A stretch of DNA of 64,000 bases from Pedobacter frigiditerrae (lineage in GTDB: Bacteria > Bacteroidota > Bacteroidia > Sphingobacteriales > Sphingobacteriaceae): the NCBI RefSeq assembly GCF_004331645.1, contig NZ_SJSK01000003.1, forward strand, positions 744,301 to 808,300, read 5' to 3'. The notes under the pieces were generated by a model. The model was not told the origin of the DNA and ran no database searches. It was given only the letters and a program-made list of their open reading frames with translations. Positions 28,730-38,119 of the stretch are shown here, one piece after another. How positions within the stretch are numbered: position 1 is the stretch's first letter; the number at the start of each line of letters is the position of its first letter. The translations under genes and the position numbers were made by a program.

Positions 28730-29683
28730 GTGAAGATAAAAAACGAAACCAAGGTAGGCGTATTAGCAGCATTTGCAATAGCTTTATTAATTATTGGCTA
28801 TAACTTTTTAAAGGGAAACTCTATATTCTCTAGTGAAACTGAGTTATTTGCAATGTATACTCAAGTAGATGGGTTAGGTGTTTCTAAACCCGTATTAATT
28901 AATGGTTTTCAAATCGGAAGAGTTGATAAATTAGAATTACAAGAAGACGGTAGAATTAAAGCTACCTTAAAAATCAAAGACGAGTATTTAATTCCTATTA
29001 ATACAATTGCAAGATTAGAAAGTACTGATTTGTTAGGTGGAAAAGCGGTGGTAATGGTACTTGGTAATAGTAAAGAGTATGCAAAAGATGGTTATGTTTT
29101 AAATGCCAATGTAGAAAAAAGCTTAATGGAATCTGTTCAGCCAGTGCAAAAGAAAGCTGAAATGATCATTACTAAAATGGACTCTATACTAACTAGTGTA
29201 AATGCTATTTTAAATCCTAACTTCCAGAAAAATGTAGATAAAAGCTTTACCAGCATCGCTTCTACCCTAGCATCATTAGAAGGTACATCTAAAAAAGTTG
29301 ATGCATTGGTTGGCTCTGAGAGTTCAAAATTATCTGCTATTTTATCTAATGTTGAAACGATTACTGTAAACTTTAAAAATAATGGTGCTAAGATTGATGC
29401 CATATTAACTAACTTAAATACAGTTACAGATAAGGCAGCTGCTTTAAATTTTAAAGCTACCATTGATAATGCAAATAAAGCAGTGGCTGATTTACAGGGA
29501 ATGGTTTCTGATTTAAAGGGAGGAAAAGGTTCATTAGGGAAATTACTTAATGATGATGAGATGTATAAAAACCTAACCAACGCTGCTAAAAATCTAGATA
29601 ATTTGATGATAGATTTAAAGGCAAACCCTAAACGTTATGTACACTTCTCTGTATTCGGAGGTGGTAACAAAACAGATAAATAA
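28730..29683 (+). CDS. MlaD-family (MCE domain) lipid-transport protein
   Basis: 317 residues from GTG 28730. A single N-terminal membrane helix (VLAAFAIALLIIGYNF) is followed by one MCE domain (residues about 38-115: YTQVDGLGVSKPVLINGFQI). A long helical C-terminal part follows, with repeats of the type LxxVxxTxxxF and ending in a KGSLGKLLND segment. MCE proteins form hexameric rings moving phospholipids between membranes. The ATPase and permease partners are not in the window. It is in the operon of the amidases. Confidence 0.88.
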   Translation: MKIKNETKVGVLAAFAIALLIIGYNFLKGNSIFSSETELFAMYTQVDGLGVSKPVLINGFQIGRVDKLELQEDGRIKATLKIKDEYLIPINTIARLESTDLLGGKAVVMVLGNSKEYAKDGYVLNANVEKSLMESVQPVQKKAEMIITKMDSILTSVNAILNPNFQKNVDKSFTSIASTLASLEGTSKKVDALVGSESSKLSAILSNVETITVNFKNNGAKIDAILTNLNTVTDKAAALNFKATIDNANKAVADLQGMVSDLKGGKGSLGKLLNDDEMYKNLTNAAKNLDNLMIDLKANPKRYVHFSVFGGGNKTDK

Positions 29684-29702
29684 GGTTAAATGATATTTAT
29701 TT

Positions 29703-29750
29703 AAGCCGCATATGCGCAGATTATCCTTCTGTACATCTGCGGCTTTTTTT
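29703..29750 (+). terminator. Terminator after the MCE gene
   Basis: AAGCCGCA (29703-29710) pairs with TGCGGCTT (29738-29745) and is followed by T7. It sits 20 bases after the MCE stop. The 172 bases from here to 29922 hold no gene that I can support. Confidence 0.75.
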
Positions 29751-29922
29751 ATGGAAAAATTATGGTTTTCGTCCCTTGTAGGTGGGAATTTTAAAGCATT
29801 AAACCTAAATCACGGCACATTAAGATACCTAATCAGCTTGTTTCAAATTCACTTAGGGAAGTTGGGTATAACGACCTTCAAAAATATTATTCTACTAACA
29901 AATCAAGAAAATCTTTTTTTTG

Positions 29923-30834
29923 CTAAATCTCAAATGTTAATCCTTCAATGGCCAATTCAGTTTTTTGAAATACTGTTTTCGCTTCATCTAACAACTCGCT
30001 TAAAGTCTTATACCTTGATGAAAAGTGCCCAATCAACAATTTCTTGGCACCAACTATTTTAGCGATTTCTGCGGCCTGCAATGCCGTTGTATGATGTGTT
30101 TCTTTTGCTCTCTCTAACATTTCGTGTAAAAAAGTAGCTTCATGATATAAAGTATCACAGTCTTTTATACTTTCGAAATAACGCTCATCAAATAAGGTAT
30201 CTGAACAATAAGCATAAGATTTTGGTTCTGCCGAGTCTGTAGTGTAATCTAAATTCCTAATTACATCACCGTTTGGCAAATCTAAATCAACCCCTCTTTT
30301 TAATAAAGGATATAATTCTATCGGAACATTATCTTGTTCCAATTTATCAATTAACAGTTTCCTTAGGCGTTTTTTTTCTGTAAACTTAAAACCCGTACAA
30401 GGAATACGATGATTTAAGATAATCGTTTCTACCGTAACATCATTATTCTGAAAAATAATAGCACTTTGGGTCGTATCAGTATAAAAATAAACTAGCTCAT
30501 ATTTTAAATGCGTGTCTGAATGTTTAAACTGAAGCTCCAATATTTCTTGTAAAGCAGCAGGTCCATAGATATAAAGTGGCTTTATGCGACCATTTAAGTG
30601 CATACTTGAGAGCAACCCTATTAAACCAAAATAATGGTCGCCATGTAAATGACTAATAAAGATATAGTCTATTTTAGATGCCTTAAGATTAAATTTAATT
30701 AGCTGTTGTTGAGTTCCCTCAGCACAATCAATCAAATAAAATTTTTCATTACAATTTAATAATTGAGCTGTAGGATTTCTATTGTGAACTGGGGTAGCCG
30801 AGCTGCTACCCAAAATGGTTACCTCAAATTTCAT
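29923..30834 (-). CDS. rnz: Ribonuclease Z
   Basis: 303 residues, metallo-beta-lactamase fold of tRNase Z. GSSSATPVHNRNPTA lies near the N-terminus, the zinc motif SHLHGDHYFGL has His62, His64, Asp66 and His67, then YCSDTLFD, and HHTTALQAAEIAK and IGHFSSRY complete the family set. It trims tRNA 3' trailers, which is relevant here because the tRNA-Ser of the window lacks an encoded CCA. The STAS gene is seven bases upstream. Confidence 0.94.
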   Translation of the reverse strand: MKFEVTILGSSSATPVHNRNPTAQLLNCNEKFYLIDCAEGTQQQLIKFNLKASKIDYIFISHLHGDHYFGLIGLLSSMHLNGRIKPLYIYGPAALQEILELQFKHSDTHLKYELVYFYTDTTQSAIIFQNNDVTVETIILNHRIPCTGFKFTEKKRLRKLLIDKLEQDNVPIELYPLLKRGVDLDLPNGDVIRNLDYTTDSAEPKSYAYCSDTLFDERYFESIKDCDTLYHEATFLHEMLERAKETHHTTALQAAEIAKIVGAKKLLIGHFSSRYKTLSELLDEAKTVFQKTELAIEGLTFEI

Positions 30835-30840
30835 TAGAAA

Positions 30841-31227
30841 TCATCCCTTATCTACACCTCCACGTAATTCTTTCTCTATTTCTTCCATAAAGATTAAATC
30901 TGTGGCTTCATCTAATTTATTTACAAAAGTAACTGAATTATGAAGGTTTGACATTTTAACAATTTTTGCAATTGAATTATTAACGCCTGTAACAACAAAA
31001 ACACCTCCTGCACTTTTACAAAGCCTGTCTCCTACCAAAAGGCAACTTAAATCTTGTGAATCATTACATTCTTCAACCTCAGATAAATCTAAAACTATGT
31101 TACGATAGCCTTCAGTATTTAACAAAATAAATTCTGATTTTAATGCAGGCGTGTTGTCATTAGTGAACCTTGGTTCGTCCAATTTTAGAACAACATATTT
31201 TTCGTGTTTATCTGTAGAGAATTTCAT
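30841..31227 (-). CDS. STAS-domain anti-sigma factor antagonist-like protein
   Basis: 128 residues. The STAS fold has the phosphorylation loop EECNDSQDLSCLL, with Ser57 at the expected position after VLDLSEV. Such proteins bind anti-sigma or switch kinases in a phosphorylation-dependent way; no kinase gene is near. The protein ends with an acidic/basic tail (EEIEKELRGG). It lies between purC and rnz in one leftward unit. Confidence 0.83.
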   Translation of the reverse strand: MKFSTDKHEKYVVLKLDEPRFTNDNTPALKSEFILLNTEGYRNIVLDLSEVEECNDSQDLSCLLVGDRLCKSAGGVFVVTGVNNSIAKIVKMSNLHNSVTFVNKLDEATDLIFMEEIEKELRGGVDKG

Positions 31228-31262
31228 GGTATAGTATTTTATTTAAACGAAAGTAACGATTA

Positions 31263-32216
31263 TTAATTTGATAATAAATCCTTAATCGCATTTATGACAT
31301 TTTGTTCTATTCTATTTACAATGCTTGATGATGGGTTTTTAACAAACTTTTCACCTACAATTTGCTCATATAATTCTATGTAACGCTCTGAAATTGAATT
31401 CACAATGGCTGGTGTCATTTCTGGAATAACTTGCCCGTCTTTACCTTGAAAATTATTTTCAATTAACCATTTACGGACAAACTCTTTAGATAATTGTTTT
31501 TGAGGTTCATTATTATTTTGTCTTTCTTCATAACCATCTGCGTAAAAATAACGAGATGAATCTGGTGTATGAATTTCATCAATCAAATAAATGGTGTCGC
31601 CTACCTTACCGAACTCATATTTGGTATCAACCAAAATCAATCCTCGCTCTGCAGCCATCTCAGTGCCTCTTTTATATAAAGCTTGGGTATAACTTTCTAA
31701 ATTTTCATAATCAATCAAAGAGACAATGCCCTTGGCTAAAATATCTTGTTTAGAGATATCCTCATCATGCCCAACAGCAGCTTTTGTGGTTGGAGTTATT
31801 ATTGGAGTAGGTAATTTATCGTTTTCCTTTAATCCTTCTGGCAATTCAACACCACAAACACTTCTTCTACCTGCACTGTATTCTCGCCAAGCGTGACCAG
31901 CCAAGTATCCTCTAATCACCATTTCAACCTTGTAAGGCTCACATATCCTGCCAATGGTAACCATTTCATCAGGAGTAGATGAAACCCAGTTAGGAACGAT
32001 ATCTTTTGTAGCAGCTAAAAATTTAGCAGCAATCTGGTTTAAAACCTGTCCTTTAAAAGGAATGGCTTCTGGTAAAACAACATCAAATGCTGATATCCTG
32101 TCTGTTACAACCATTGCCATCAATTGGTCGTCGATTGTGTAAACATCGCGCACTTTACCTTTATAAAAATTGGTTTGTTGCGGGAAATTAAAGTGGGTTT
32201 CTTTGATTGCTTTCAT
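31263..32216 (-). CDS. purC: SAICAR synthetase (PurC)
   Basis: 317 residues of the longer PurC type. Signatures include [42 protein letters not shown] and LVDTKYEFG. It joins aspartate to CAIR in purine synthesis. It is a single purine gene with STAS and rnz downstream on the same strand. Confidence 0.95.
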   Translation of the reverse strand: MKAIKETHFNFPQQTNFYKGKVRDVYTIDDQLMAMVVTDRISAFDVVLPEAIPFKGQVLNQIAAKFLAATKDIVPNWVSSTPDEMVTIGRICEPYKVEMVIRGYLAGHAWREYSAGRRSVCGVELPEGLKENDKLPTPIITPTTKAAVGHDEDISKQDILAKGIVSLIDYENLESYTQALYKRGTEMAAERGLILVDTKYEFGKVGDTIYLIDEIHTPDSSRYFYADGYEERQNNNEPQKQLSKEFVRKWLIENNFQGKDGQVIPEMTPAIVNSISERYIELYEQIVGEKFVKNPSSSIVNRIEQNVINAIKDLLSN

Positions 32217-32312
32217 TGGGTATAAAAATATGAAAAAAGTCGGAAAGTAAGAGGTTGGAAGACAAAAAGTAAGAAGATTGGGACTTTCAAAAAATGAGTT
32301 AAAAAAGCAAAT

Positions 32313-32350
32313 AGCTGATAGTTAATGATTAAAAACATTAGCTATCAGCT
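32313..32350 (-). terminator. Terminator after phoH
   Basis: 15-bp stem AGCTGATAGTTAATG / CATTAGCTATCAGCT with one G-U pair and an 8-base loop. On the minus strand ATTTGCTTTTTT follows. Confidence 0.75.
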
Positions 32351-32394
32351 TAATTACTTGTCTAAGTACTAAATACTTTATACTAATTACTTCC

Positions 32395-33354
32395 TTACTG
32401 AATATCTCCGTAAGCTTTCAATATCGCCTTAACCAATTTGTGCCTTACCACATCATCGCCATTCAGGTAAATGATATCAATACCTTTTATTTCTTCTAAA
32501 ATACGAAGTGCATTATGCAAGCCAGATTGTGCTTTTTTAGGTAAATCAATCTGTGTAATATCACCAGTTACAATAAATTTAGCTGTTGGACCCATACGGG
32601 TCAAGAACATCTTTAACTGTAAATCCGTAGAGTTTTGCGCTTCATCTAAAATCACAAAACAGTTATCTAATGTTCTACCACGCATAAATGCCAATGGTGC
32701 AACTTCAATAGTTCTGTTTTCTAGATATAACTTTAGTTTTTCAGGCGGAATCATGTCATCCAAAGCATCATAAAGCGGACGTAAATAAGGATCTACCTTT
32801 TCTTTTAAATCGCCCGGCAAAAACCCAAGGCTCTCTCCTGCCTCAACAGCTGGTCTAGTTAAAATAATTCTTTTGATTTCCTTATTCTTTAAAGCCCTTA
32901 CCGCTAAAGCTACTGCCGTATAGGTTTTACCAGTTCCAGCAGGGCCAATGGCAAACAGAACATCGTTTTTACCAATACTGTCTACCATTTTACGCTGATT
33001 AGCCGTACGAGCTTTAATCATTAAGCCATGATTTCCAAAAACGATAACCTCACCAGTGTTGATGGCTGCTGTTGGCGCATCATCAGCTTTTGTTGTCGTC
33101 TTTTTAGAACCTAAAATAGCCTCTACATCGTTATGGGAAAGTGTCCTGTACTTTTCAAGATGAGCAACCAATTGTTCGAACTTTTGCTCAAATGCCTTAA
33201 GCTCAGCTTCATCGCCCAATGCCTTTACGTCATTTCCTCTTGCTACAATTTTTAATTTTGGGAAAGCAGATTTGATTAACTCATAATGCTCATTGTTGGC
33301 ACCCCAAAATTGTACTTGGTCTGTTGTTTCTAATGTTAGCTTTAGTTCGTTCAA
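32395..33354 (-). CDS. phoH: PhoH family ATPase
   Basis: 319 residues from a TTG start. An N-terminal KH-like region (NNEHYELIKSAFPKLKIVARG) precedes the P-loop domain with Walker A GPAGTGKT (137-144), LTRPAVEAGESLGFLPGDL and FVILDEAQN. PhoH-like proteins are RNA-associated ATPases, often linked with ribosome maturation. Here it is divergent from the SAM-hydrolase family gene, not next to ybeY. Confidence 0.92.
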   Translation of the reverse strand: MNELKLTLETTDQVQFWGANNEHYELIKSAFPKLKIVARGNDVKALGDEAELKAFEQKFEQLVAHLEKYRTLSHNDVEAILGSKKTTTKADDAPTAAINTGEVIVFGNHGLMIKARTANQRKMVDSIGKNDVLFAIGPAGTGKTYTAVALAVRALKNKEIKRIILTRPAVEAGESLGFLPGDLKEKVDPYLRPLYDALDDMIPPEKLKLYLENRTIEVAPLAFMRGRTLDNCFVILDEAQNSTDLQLKMFLTRMGPTAKFIVTGDITQIDLPKKAQSGLHNALRILEEIKGIDIIYLNGDDVVRHKLVKAILKAYGDIQ

Positions 33355-33456
33355 AATATTGTATTTTTATTTAGGAGTGTATATTTTGATTTAAAAATTG
33401 AATATTTGTAGGCGATTTGCCTGTACACAAGAATAAGAATAAATATTGAATTTTTA

Positions 33457-34236
33457 ATGGCGATAATAACATTAACAACAGATTTAGGTTCCAAGGATTT
33501 TTATCAGGCTGCTTTGAAAGGTAGTATCCTGAATATCTTGCCTACAGCTAATATTGTTGACATTACCCATGAAGTTCCATCATTCAATATTTCTTATGCA
33601 GCCTTTGTTTTAAAGAATGCTTATCCATATTTCCCTAAAAATACAGTCCACTTAATTGGGATTGATTCGGTTTTTAGCGAGAACACCAAATATATCGCTC
33701 TGCGTTATAAAGACCATTATTTTGTAGGTGCCGATAACGGGATATTTTCTTTATTATTAGATGAAGCACCAGATGAATTAGTAGAATTAAATATCATGCA
33801 AGATTTAAAATATTTACACTTTCCGTTAGTAGATATTTTTGTAAAAGCAGCCATTCATTTAGCTAAAGGTGGTAAGTTAAAAGAGATCGGTGTACCTACT
33901 GGAGATATTGAACAAAGGATGCTTTTACATCCTGTTATAGAGCGAGATATAATTAGGGGAAGTGTAATTTATATTGATACTTTTTGCAATGTAATTACCA
34001 ATATAACGAAAGACCTTTTCACCAAGATACAACGCAATAGAGACTTCACTTTGTACTTTAGAAAAAGCGAAACCATAACTCAATTAAGCTGGCATTATAA
34101 CGAAGTTCCAGAGGGAGAAAAGCTTTGTTTGTTTGGCATTAGTAACCACTTAGAAATTGCCATTAATAAGGGTAAGGCTAGTGGCTTATTGGGCCTACAT
34201 TTAAGTGATATTGTGAGGGTTGAGTTTCATCCTTAG
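33457..34236 (+). CDS. SAM hydroxide adenosyltransferase family protein (DUF62)
   Basis: 259 residues. It begins with ITLTTDLGSKDFYQAALKG and has DITHEVPSFNIS and YVVGADNG-like FVGADNGIFSLL, the marks of the fluorinase/SAM-hydrolase fold. Most bacterial members split S-adenosylmethionine to adenosine and methionine with water. The gene is 16 kb away from the SAM riboswitch. An iterated palindrome lies right after it. Confidence 0.88.
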   Translation: MAIITLTTDLGSKDFYQAALKGSILNILPTANIVDITHEVPSFNISYAAFVLKNAYPYFPKNTVHLIGIDSVFSENTKYIALRYKDHYFVGADNGIFSLLLDEAPDELVELNIMQDLKYLHFPLVDIFVKAAIHLAKGGKLKEIGVPTGDIEQRMLLHPVIERDIIRGSVIYIDTFCNVITNITKDLFTKIQRNRDFTLYFRKSETITQLSWHYNEVPEGEKLCLFGISNHLEIAINKGKASGLLGLHLSDIVRVEFHP

Positions 34237-34301
34237 AAAGCCAAACCCCTGCATACCGACAGGCAGGCAACTCTCCCAAGAAGAGAGTACTTTGTAAATA
34301 T

Positions 34302-34362
34302 TGTCACACTGAGCGTAGTCGAAGTGTTTAATTAAAGATCTTCGACTACGCTCAGACTGACA
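34302..34362. repeat. Interspersed palindromic element with perfect 16-bp stem
   Basis: CTGAGCGTAGTCGAAG (34309-34324) and its exact complement (34340-34355) are nested inside TGTCA / TGACA. This is the most symmetric copy of the iterated element in the window. It could also end transcription of 33457-34236. Confidence 0.75.
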
Positions 34363-34380
34363 TTAACTTAATATATTCCT

Positions 34381-34665
34381 ATGCTAGTTCGTATTGTAAA
34401 AATGCATTTCGCTCCTGCTTATGTTGATGAATTTAAAACTCTATTTAACAACATCAAATTATTGATATCAAATTTTGAGGGCTGTAAAGATGTTAAGTTA
34501 TTGCAACACGAAACTGATGAAACCATCTTTTTTACGATTAGTAAATGGCAAGGTGCAGATGATTTAGAAAACTATAGAAAGTCTAATTTGTTTATAGAAA
34601 CATGGGCAAAAGTTAAACCAAATTTCAGTAGCAAAGCTGAAGCTTGGAGTTTATTAGAACAATAA
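34381..34665 (+). CDS. Antibiotic biosynthesis monooxygenase (ABM) domain protein
   Basis: 94 residues. It is a single ferredoxin-like ABM domain: MLVRIVKMHFAP start, NFEGCKDVKLLQ middle, FFTISKWQGADDLENYRKS end. Members include quinone monooxygenases and heme-degrading enzymes; despite the name no antibiotic role is implied. It is nine bases upstream of a small membrane protein gene. Confidence 0.83.
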   Translation: MLVRIVKMHFAPAYVDEFKTLFNNIKLLISNFEGCKDVKLLQHETDETIFFTISKWQGADDLENYRKSNLFIETWAKVKPNFSSKAEAWSLLEQ

Positions 34666-34674
34666 AATGTCGTC

Positions 34675-35205
34675 ATGATTAAAAAACTATTCTTCTTAAT
34701 GCTATTCATATTATCTACCCTAAAGATAAACGCTCAAGACACTTCTGCGTATGAAATCCAGCGTGCTAAAATAAATGCTTTATTAGCACAAAGAAGTGCA
34801 AATTTTGGTCAATATGATGCAAGTCTGAATGCAAGAACAGGTATTTTCGGTTTCCAAACCAAAAGAGATATCAAAAACTCTAATGAGATTTTAAGACAAA
34901 TTGCACTGAATGATAATGATATTTTTAAGGAACTTAAAATCTTGTTAGACTATAAAGACTTGCAAGTGGAACAGGTTAAAACTGCTGTAAATTCAAATTC
35001 AGAAAGCATTTTAAATTACAGAAAAACAATTAAGGGATTGCAAGACCAAAATGAAGGCCTTAGCAATTATCTTGAGAAAGCAGAAAGCGCAAGTAGCATT
35101 GCGCATATTTTCATGTTTGTCTTTTTAATTTGCTGTGCTATTTTAGCTTATGTTTTATATAATAAGAATAAAAAACTGAAGCAATATGAAAAAGCAAGTA
35201 TTTAA
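34675..35205 (+). CDS. Hypothetical secreted/membrane protein with coiled coil and C-terminal anchor
   Basis: 176 residues. A signal peptide (LSTLKINAQ) is followed by a helical, Gln/Asn-rich body whose second half (residues 85-140) has heptad-like spacing consistent with a coiled coil. A C-terminal membrane helix (IFMFVFLICCAILAYVLY) ends in a Lys-rich tail. I do not recognise the family. It follows the ABM gene by nine bases and overlaps a 47-codon frame by 20 bases. Confidence 0.65.
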   Translation: MIKKLFFLMLFILSTLKINAQDTSAYEIQRAKINALLAQRSANFGQYDASLNARTGIFGFQTKRDIKNSNEILRQIALNDNDIFKELKILLDYKDLQVEQVKTAVNSNSESILNYRKTIKGLQDQNEGLSNYLEKAESASSIAHIFMFVFLICCAILAYVLYNKNKKLKQYEKASI

Positions 35206-35329
35206 GCTTTTAGTAAAATTAAATAAGATTTTACTGCCGGGTTACTACAAAAAAGACCCGATGAAATTAACCACATTTCAAAAAGCGGTTTTGGGTTTTA
35301 GATATTGGGCTTTGACAAATTCTTTATAA
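35186..35329 (+). CDS. Small basic protein (47 aa), conserved-type hypothetical
   Basis: ATG 35186 to TAA 35329, overlapping the previous stop by 20 bases. The Lys-rich protein has the segments FKLLVKLNKILLPGYYKK and KAVLGFRYWALTNSL. I recall similar short basic proteins in Bacteroidota genomes, sometimes mislabelled SsrA-binding protein. It has no signal peptide and no recognised domain. Coupled translation with the upstream gene is likely. Confidence 0.6.
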   Translation: MKKQVFKLLVKLNKILLPGYYKKDPMKLTTFQKAVLGFRYWALTNSL

Positions 35330-35337
35330 AATTAATT

Positions 35338-35396
35338 TGTTATTCCGAGGAACGAGGAATCTAATAAGTAGATTCTTCACTGCGTTCAGAATGACA
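35338..35396. repeat. Interspersed palindromic element
   Basis: The outer ends TGTTATTC and GAATGACA are inverted, with GAATCT / AGATTC inside and CTGCGTTCAGAATGAC at the right. It belongs to the same family as 21434-21502. Confidence 0.6.
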
Positions 35397-35406
35397 AATT
35401 CTTTAA

Positions 35407-35446
35407 AAGTAGAAAAGGCTGACCTTGTGGTCAGCCTTTTCTACTT
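35407..35446. terminator. Bidirectional terminator with 18-bp perfect stem
   Basis: AAGTAGAAAAGGCTGACC and its exact complement flank a TTGT loop, with A4/T4 runs usable in both directions. It lies between the convergent small-protein operon and serA. A second small palindrome (ATGCTGAA/TTCAGCAT) follows at 35459-35479. Confidence 0.85.
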
Positions 35447-35491
35447 CTGGCTGGAAAGATGCTGAAATAAATTCAGCATGACGAACCTATT

Positions 35492-36442
35492 TTATTTCTT
35501 AAAATGGTCGATAATTAAATTAGCCAATTCAGTTCCAATTCTTTCTTGAGCCTCATTAGTTGATGCACCAATATGTGGAGTTAAAGAAATTTTTGGATGC
35601 GTTAATAAAGCTGCTAAAGGAGTTGGCTCATTATCAAACACATCTAATCCAGCGAAAGCTACTTTACCTGAATCTAAAGCGTTAATCAACGCTTCTTCAT
35701 CAATAGTACCACCACGAGAACAATTTACAATCCCTACTCCTGGCTTCATGGCATCAAATTCTGCTGCACCTAAAATCGGTTTATCTGCAAATGGTGTATG
35801 TAACGATATAAAATCACTCTGCGCAATCACTTCAGCCAAGCTTACTGTTTGTACAGGAATATCTACTTTAATTCCGCCTTGCAAGTTTAAAGTGATGTTA
35901 CCGCTAAAAGGAAATAAATCATAAGCTAAAACATTCATTCCTAAACCTAAAGCTACACTTGCAGTTTCTCTTCCGATTCTACCAAAACCAATAATACCAA
36001 TTGTTTTGCCTCTCAGCTCAATACCTTTTGCATAAGCTTTTTTCAAATCATTGAATTTGGTTGCTCCCTCTACTGGCATCTTGCGATTTGCATCTTGTAA
36101 GAAACGAACACCTGTAAATAGATGAGAGAACACTAATTCTGCCACAGATAAAGATGAAGCGGCTGGTGTGTTCACCACATTTACACCCTTACCACGGGCG
36201 TAGTCAACATCGATATTATCCATTCCAACTCCACCTCTACCAATCAATTTGATATTCGGACAAGCATCAATTAAAGCAGCTCTAACTTTAGTTGCACTAC
36301 GAACAGTAATTGCATCATAATTTAATAATGCTTCTGCTAGTTGGTCTTGTGGAATTGTTTGCGTATCAACCTGAAAACCTGCATCTTCTAATAATTGTTT
36401 TCCTATTGGGTCTATGCCGTCGTTGGCAAGTATCTTAATCAT
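35492..36442 (-). CDS. serA: D-3-phosphoglycerate dehydrogenase SerA (short form)
   Basis: 316 residues. The substrate domain includes AITVRSATKVRAALID; the NAD domain has GIIGFGRIGRETASVALG, VNCSRGGTIDEEALI and the catalytic His in LTPHIGASTNEAQ. It lacks the C-terminal ACT regulatory domain, so serine feedback through that domain is not expected. It oxidises 3-phosphoglycerate for serine synthesis. It overlaps the upstream lipoprotein gene by eight bases, with serC before that. Confidence 0.92.
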   Translation of the reverse strand: MIKILANDGIDPIGKQLLEDAGFQVDTQTIPQDQLAEALLNYDAITVRSATKVRAALIDACPNIKLIGRGGVGMDNIDVDYARGKGVNVVNTPAASSLSVAELVFSHLFTGVRFLQDANRKMPVEGATKFNDLKKAYAKGIELRGKTIGIIGFGRIGRETASVALGLGMNVLAYDLFPFSGNITLNLQGGIKVDIPVQTVSLAEVIAQSDFISLHTPFADKPILGAAEFDAMKPGVGIVNCSRGGTIDEEALINALDSGKVAFAGLDVFDNEPTPLAALLTHPKISLTPHIGASTNEAQERIGTELANLIIDHFKK

Positions 36443-36953
36443 AACCTTTATTAATTTCTATTTTAATAACATTAATTGCTAAATCTCTATTGTAATGCTT
36501 TGTTAAACCTTGAAATAAGGACCCAAAAACAGTAACTTCTTTATTTTTTAAACTTTCAATTTTATTATAAATTAAACTATCATTTGAAGAAAGAACAAAT
36601 TGATTATAAGAGTTGAATAAAATGTAAGACAGTGAGTCTGTATCATTTCTGTAAGTAAAACTCTTTGGTTTGTTAACAGTTAAAATAAAGGACTTATTGG
36701 GTAATTTTTCATATTTAGAATAGTTTTTACCTGGTTCACCAAATTCAACTAAGGAAATTTTACCTCTAAATGCCAAATTAATTTTACTATCAATTGTATC
36801 TAATTTATCCCAATCGAATTCTGTTAATTTAATATCTAGTTTGCTATTTCTATCTACAGAACTGAATGATTCCTTACCAGAATTGTCAGAATTGCAACTA
36901 CTGAATAAAGTAATCAACACCACGAGAATATAGACAAATCTAAAAAATCTCAT
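36435..36953 (-). CDS. Hypothetical lipoprotein between serC and serA
   Basis: 172 residues. The lipoprotein signal ends LITLFSSC (Cys20), followed by a Ser/Asn-rich linker. The rest is a small beta-rich domain with IDSKINLAFRGKI and a late KNKEVTVFGSLFQGL, vaguely like an OB fold. I do not recognise the family. It starts right after serC (one base before its stop boundary) and overlaps serA by eight bases, so it is co-transcribed with serine synthesis although it is exported. Confidence 0.7.
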   Translation of the reverse strand: MRFFRFVYILVVLITLFSSCNSDNSGKESFSSVDRNSKLDIKLTEFDWDKLDTIDSKINLAFRGKISLVEFGEPGKNYSKYEKLPNKSFILTVNKPKSFTYRNDTDSLSYILFNSYNQFVLSSNDSLIYNKIESLKNKEVTVFGSLFQGLTKHYNRDLAINVIKIEINKGYD

Positions 36954-38018
36954 TTATTTTTGTTTCTCTTCAAATTCCTGCATTAAATCTATTAATGCAT
37001 GAACGCTTGTAATTGGAAGTGCATTGTACATTGATGCTCTAAAACCACCAACGCTTCTGTGTCCTTTCAATCCTTCAAAACCATTATCATCAGCAAATTT
37101 TGCGAATGACTTTTCTAGTTCAGGATTTTCCATTACAAAACAAACATTCATTCTAGAGCGGTCCTCAACAGCACAAGTTCCTTTGAATAATGGATTTCTA
37201 TCAATTTCCTTATACAGAGCATCAGCTTTTGCTTTGTTCTCTTTTTCTATTTCCGCAATGCCACCTTTAGATTTTAACCAATTTAAATTCAGCATTGCTG
37301 TATAAATTGAAAATACTGGAGGTGTGTTGTACATTGAATCGTTATCCTTGTAAGATATGTAATCTAACATTGATGGAATTGCTCTTCCGCTTTTACCTAA
37401 AATTTCATCTTTAACAATAACAATGGTTAATCCGGCAGGGCCGATATTTTTTTGAGCACCAGCGTAGATTAGATCGTATTTAGAAACATCAATAACACGA
37501 CTCATGATATCAGATGACATGTCACAAACTACAGGAACCTTAGTTTCCGGCAAATTGAATAATTCTGTTCCGTAAATGGTGTTATTTGAAGTATAGTGGA
37601 AATAGGCGCTATCTTCAGGAATTTCATAATCCTTCGGAATGAAAGTGAAATTTGCATCTTTAGAGGTAGCTACAATGTTTGCTTTACCAAAATACTTTAC
37701 TTCTTTTATCGCTTTATTTGCCCAAACACCAGTTTCTAAATAAGCAGCTGTTTTTCCTTCTGGCAATAAGTTCATTGGAACCATGGCAAATTGCAAACTT
37801 GCCCCACCTTGTAAAAATAAAACGGAGTATCCAGATGGTACATTTAAAAGTTCTTTTACCAATTTATTAGCCTCCGCCATCACTTCCTCAAACTCAGGGC
37901 TGCGATGCGATATTTCTAAAATTGATAAACCGTCTTTAAAATCTAAAACAGCTCTAGAAGCTTGTTTAAATACCTCTTGCGGTAAAATACAAGGGCCTGC
38001 ACCAAAATTATGTCTCAT
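36954..38018 (-). CDS. serC: Phosphoserine aminotransferase SerC
   Basis: 354 residues. The opening [42 protein letters not shown] and the PLP Lys in [13 protein letters not shown] identify SerC. It converts 3-phosphohydroxypyruvate to phosphoserine (and acts in pyridoxal phosphate synthesis in some bacteria). It is the first gene of serC / lipoprotein / serA. Confidence 0.95.
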   Translation of the reverse strand: MRHNFGAGPCILPQEVFKQASRAVLDFKDGLSILEISHRSPEFEEVMAEANKLVKELLNVPSGYSVLFLQGGASLQFAMVPMNLLPEGKTAAYLETGVWANKAIKEVKYFGKANIVATSKDANFTFIPKDYEIPEDSAYFHYTSNNTIYGTELFNLPETKVPVVCDMSSDIMSRVIDVSKYDLIYAGAQKNIGPAGLTIVIVKDEILGKSGRAIPSMLDYISYKDNDSMYNTPPVFSIYTAMLNLNWLKSKGGIAEIEKENKAKADALYKEIDRNPLFKGTCAVEDRSRMNVCFVMENPELEKSFAKFADDNGFEGLKGHRSVGGFRASMYNALPITSVHALIDLMQEFEEKQK

Positions 38019-38119
38019 TATATATTAAGTTTTATTAATAGTTGTTCAATTTTTCTTTAAAGGCATTAATGAGCTCGCAAGCTCGGTTTATGAGGGTAAA
38101 TCTAGTAAATTAGTAGGAC

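Noticed and set aside
29712..30062. 116-codon frame after the MCE gene
   Set aside because: It begins inside the terminator hairpin and overlaps the 3' end of RNase Z antisense; the protein has no recognisable features.
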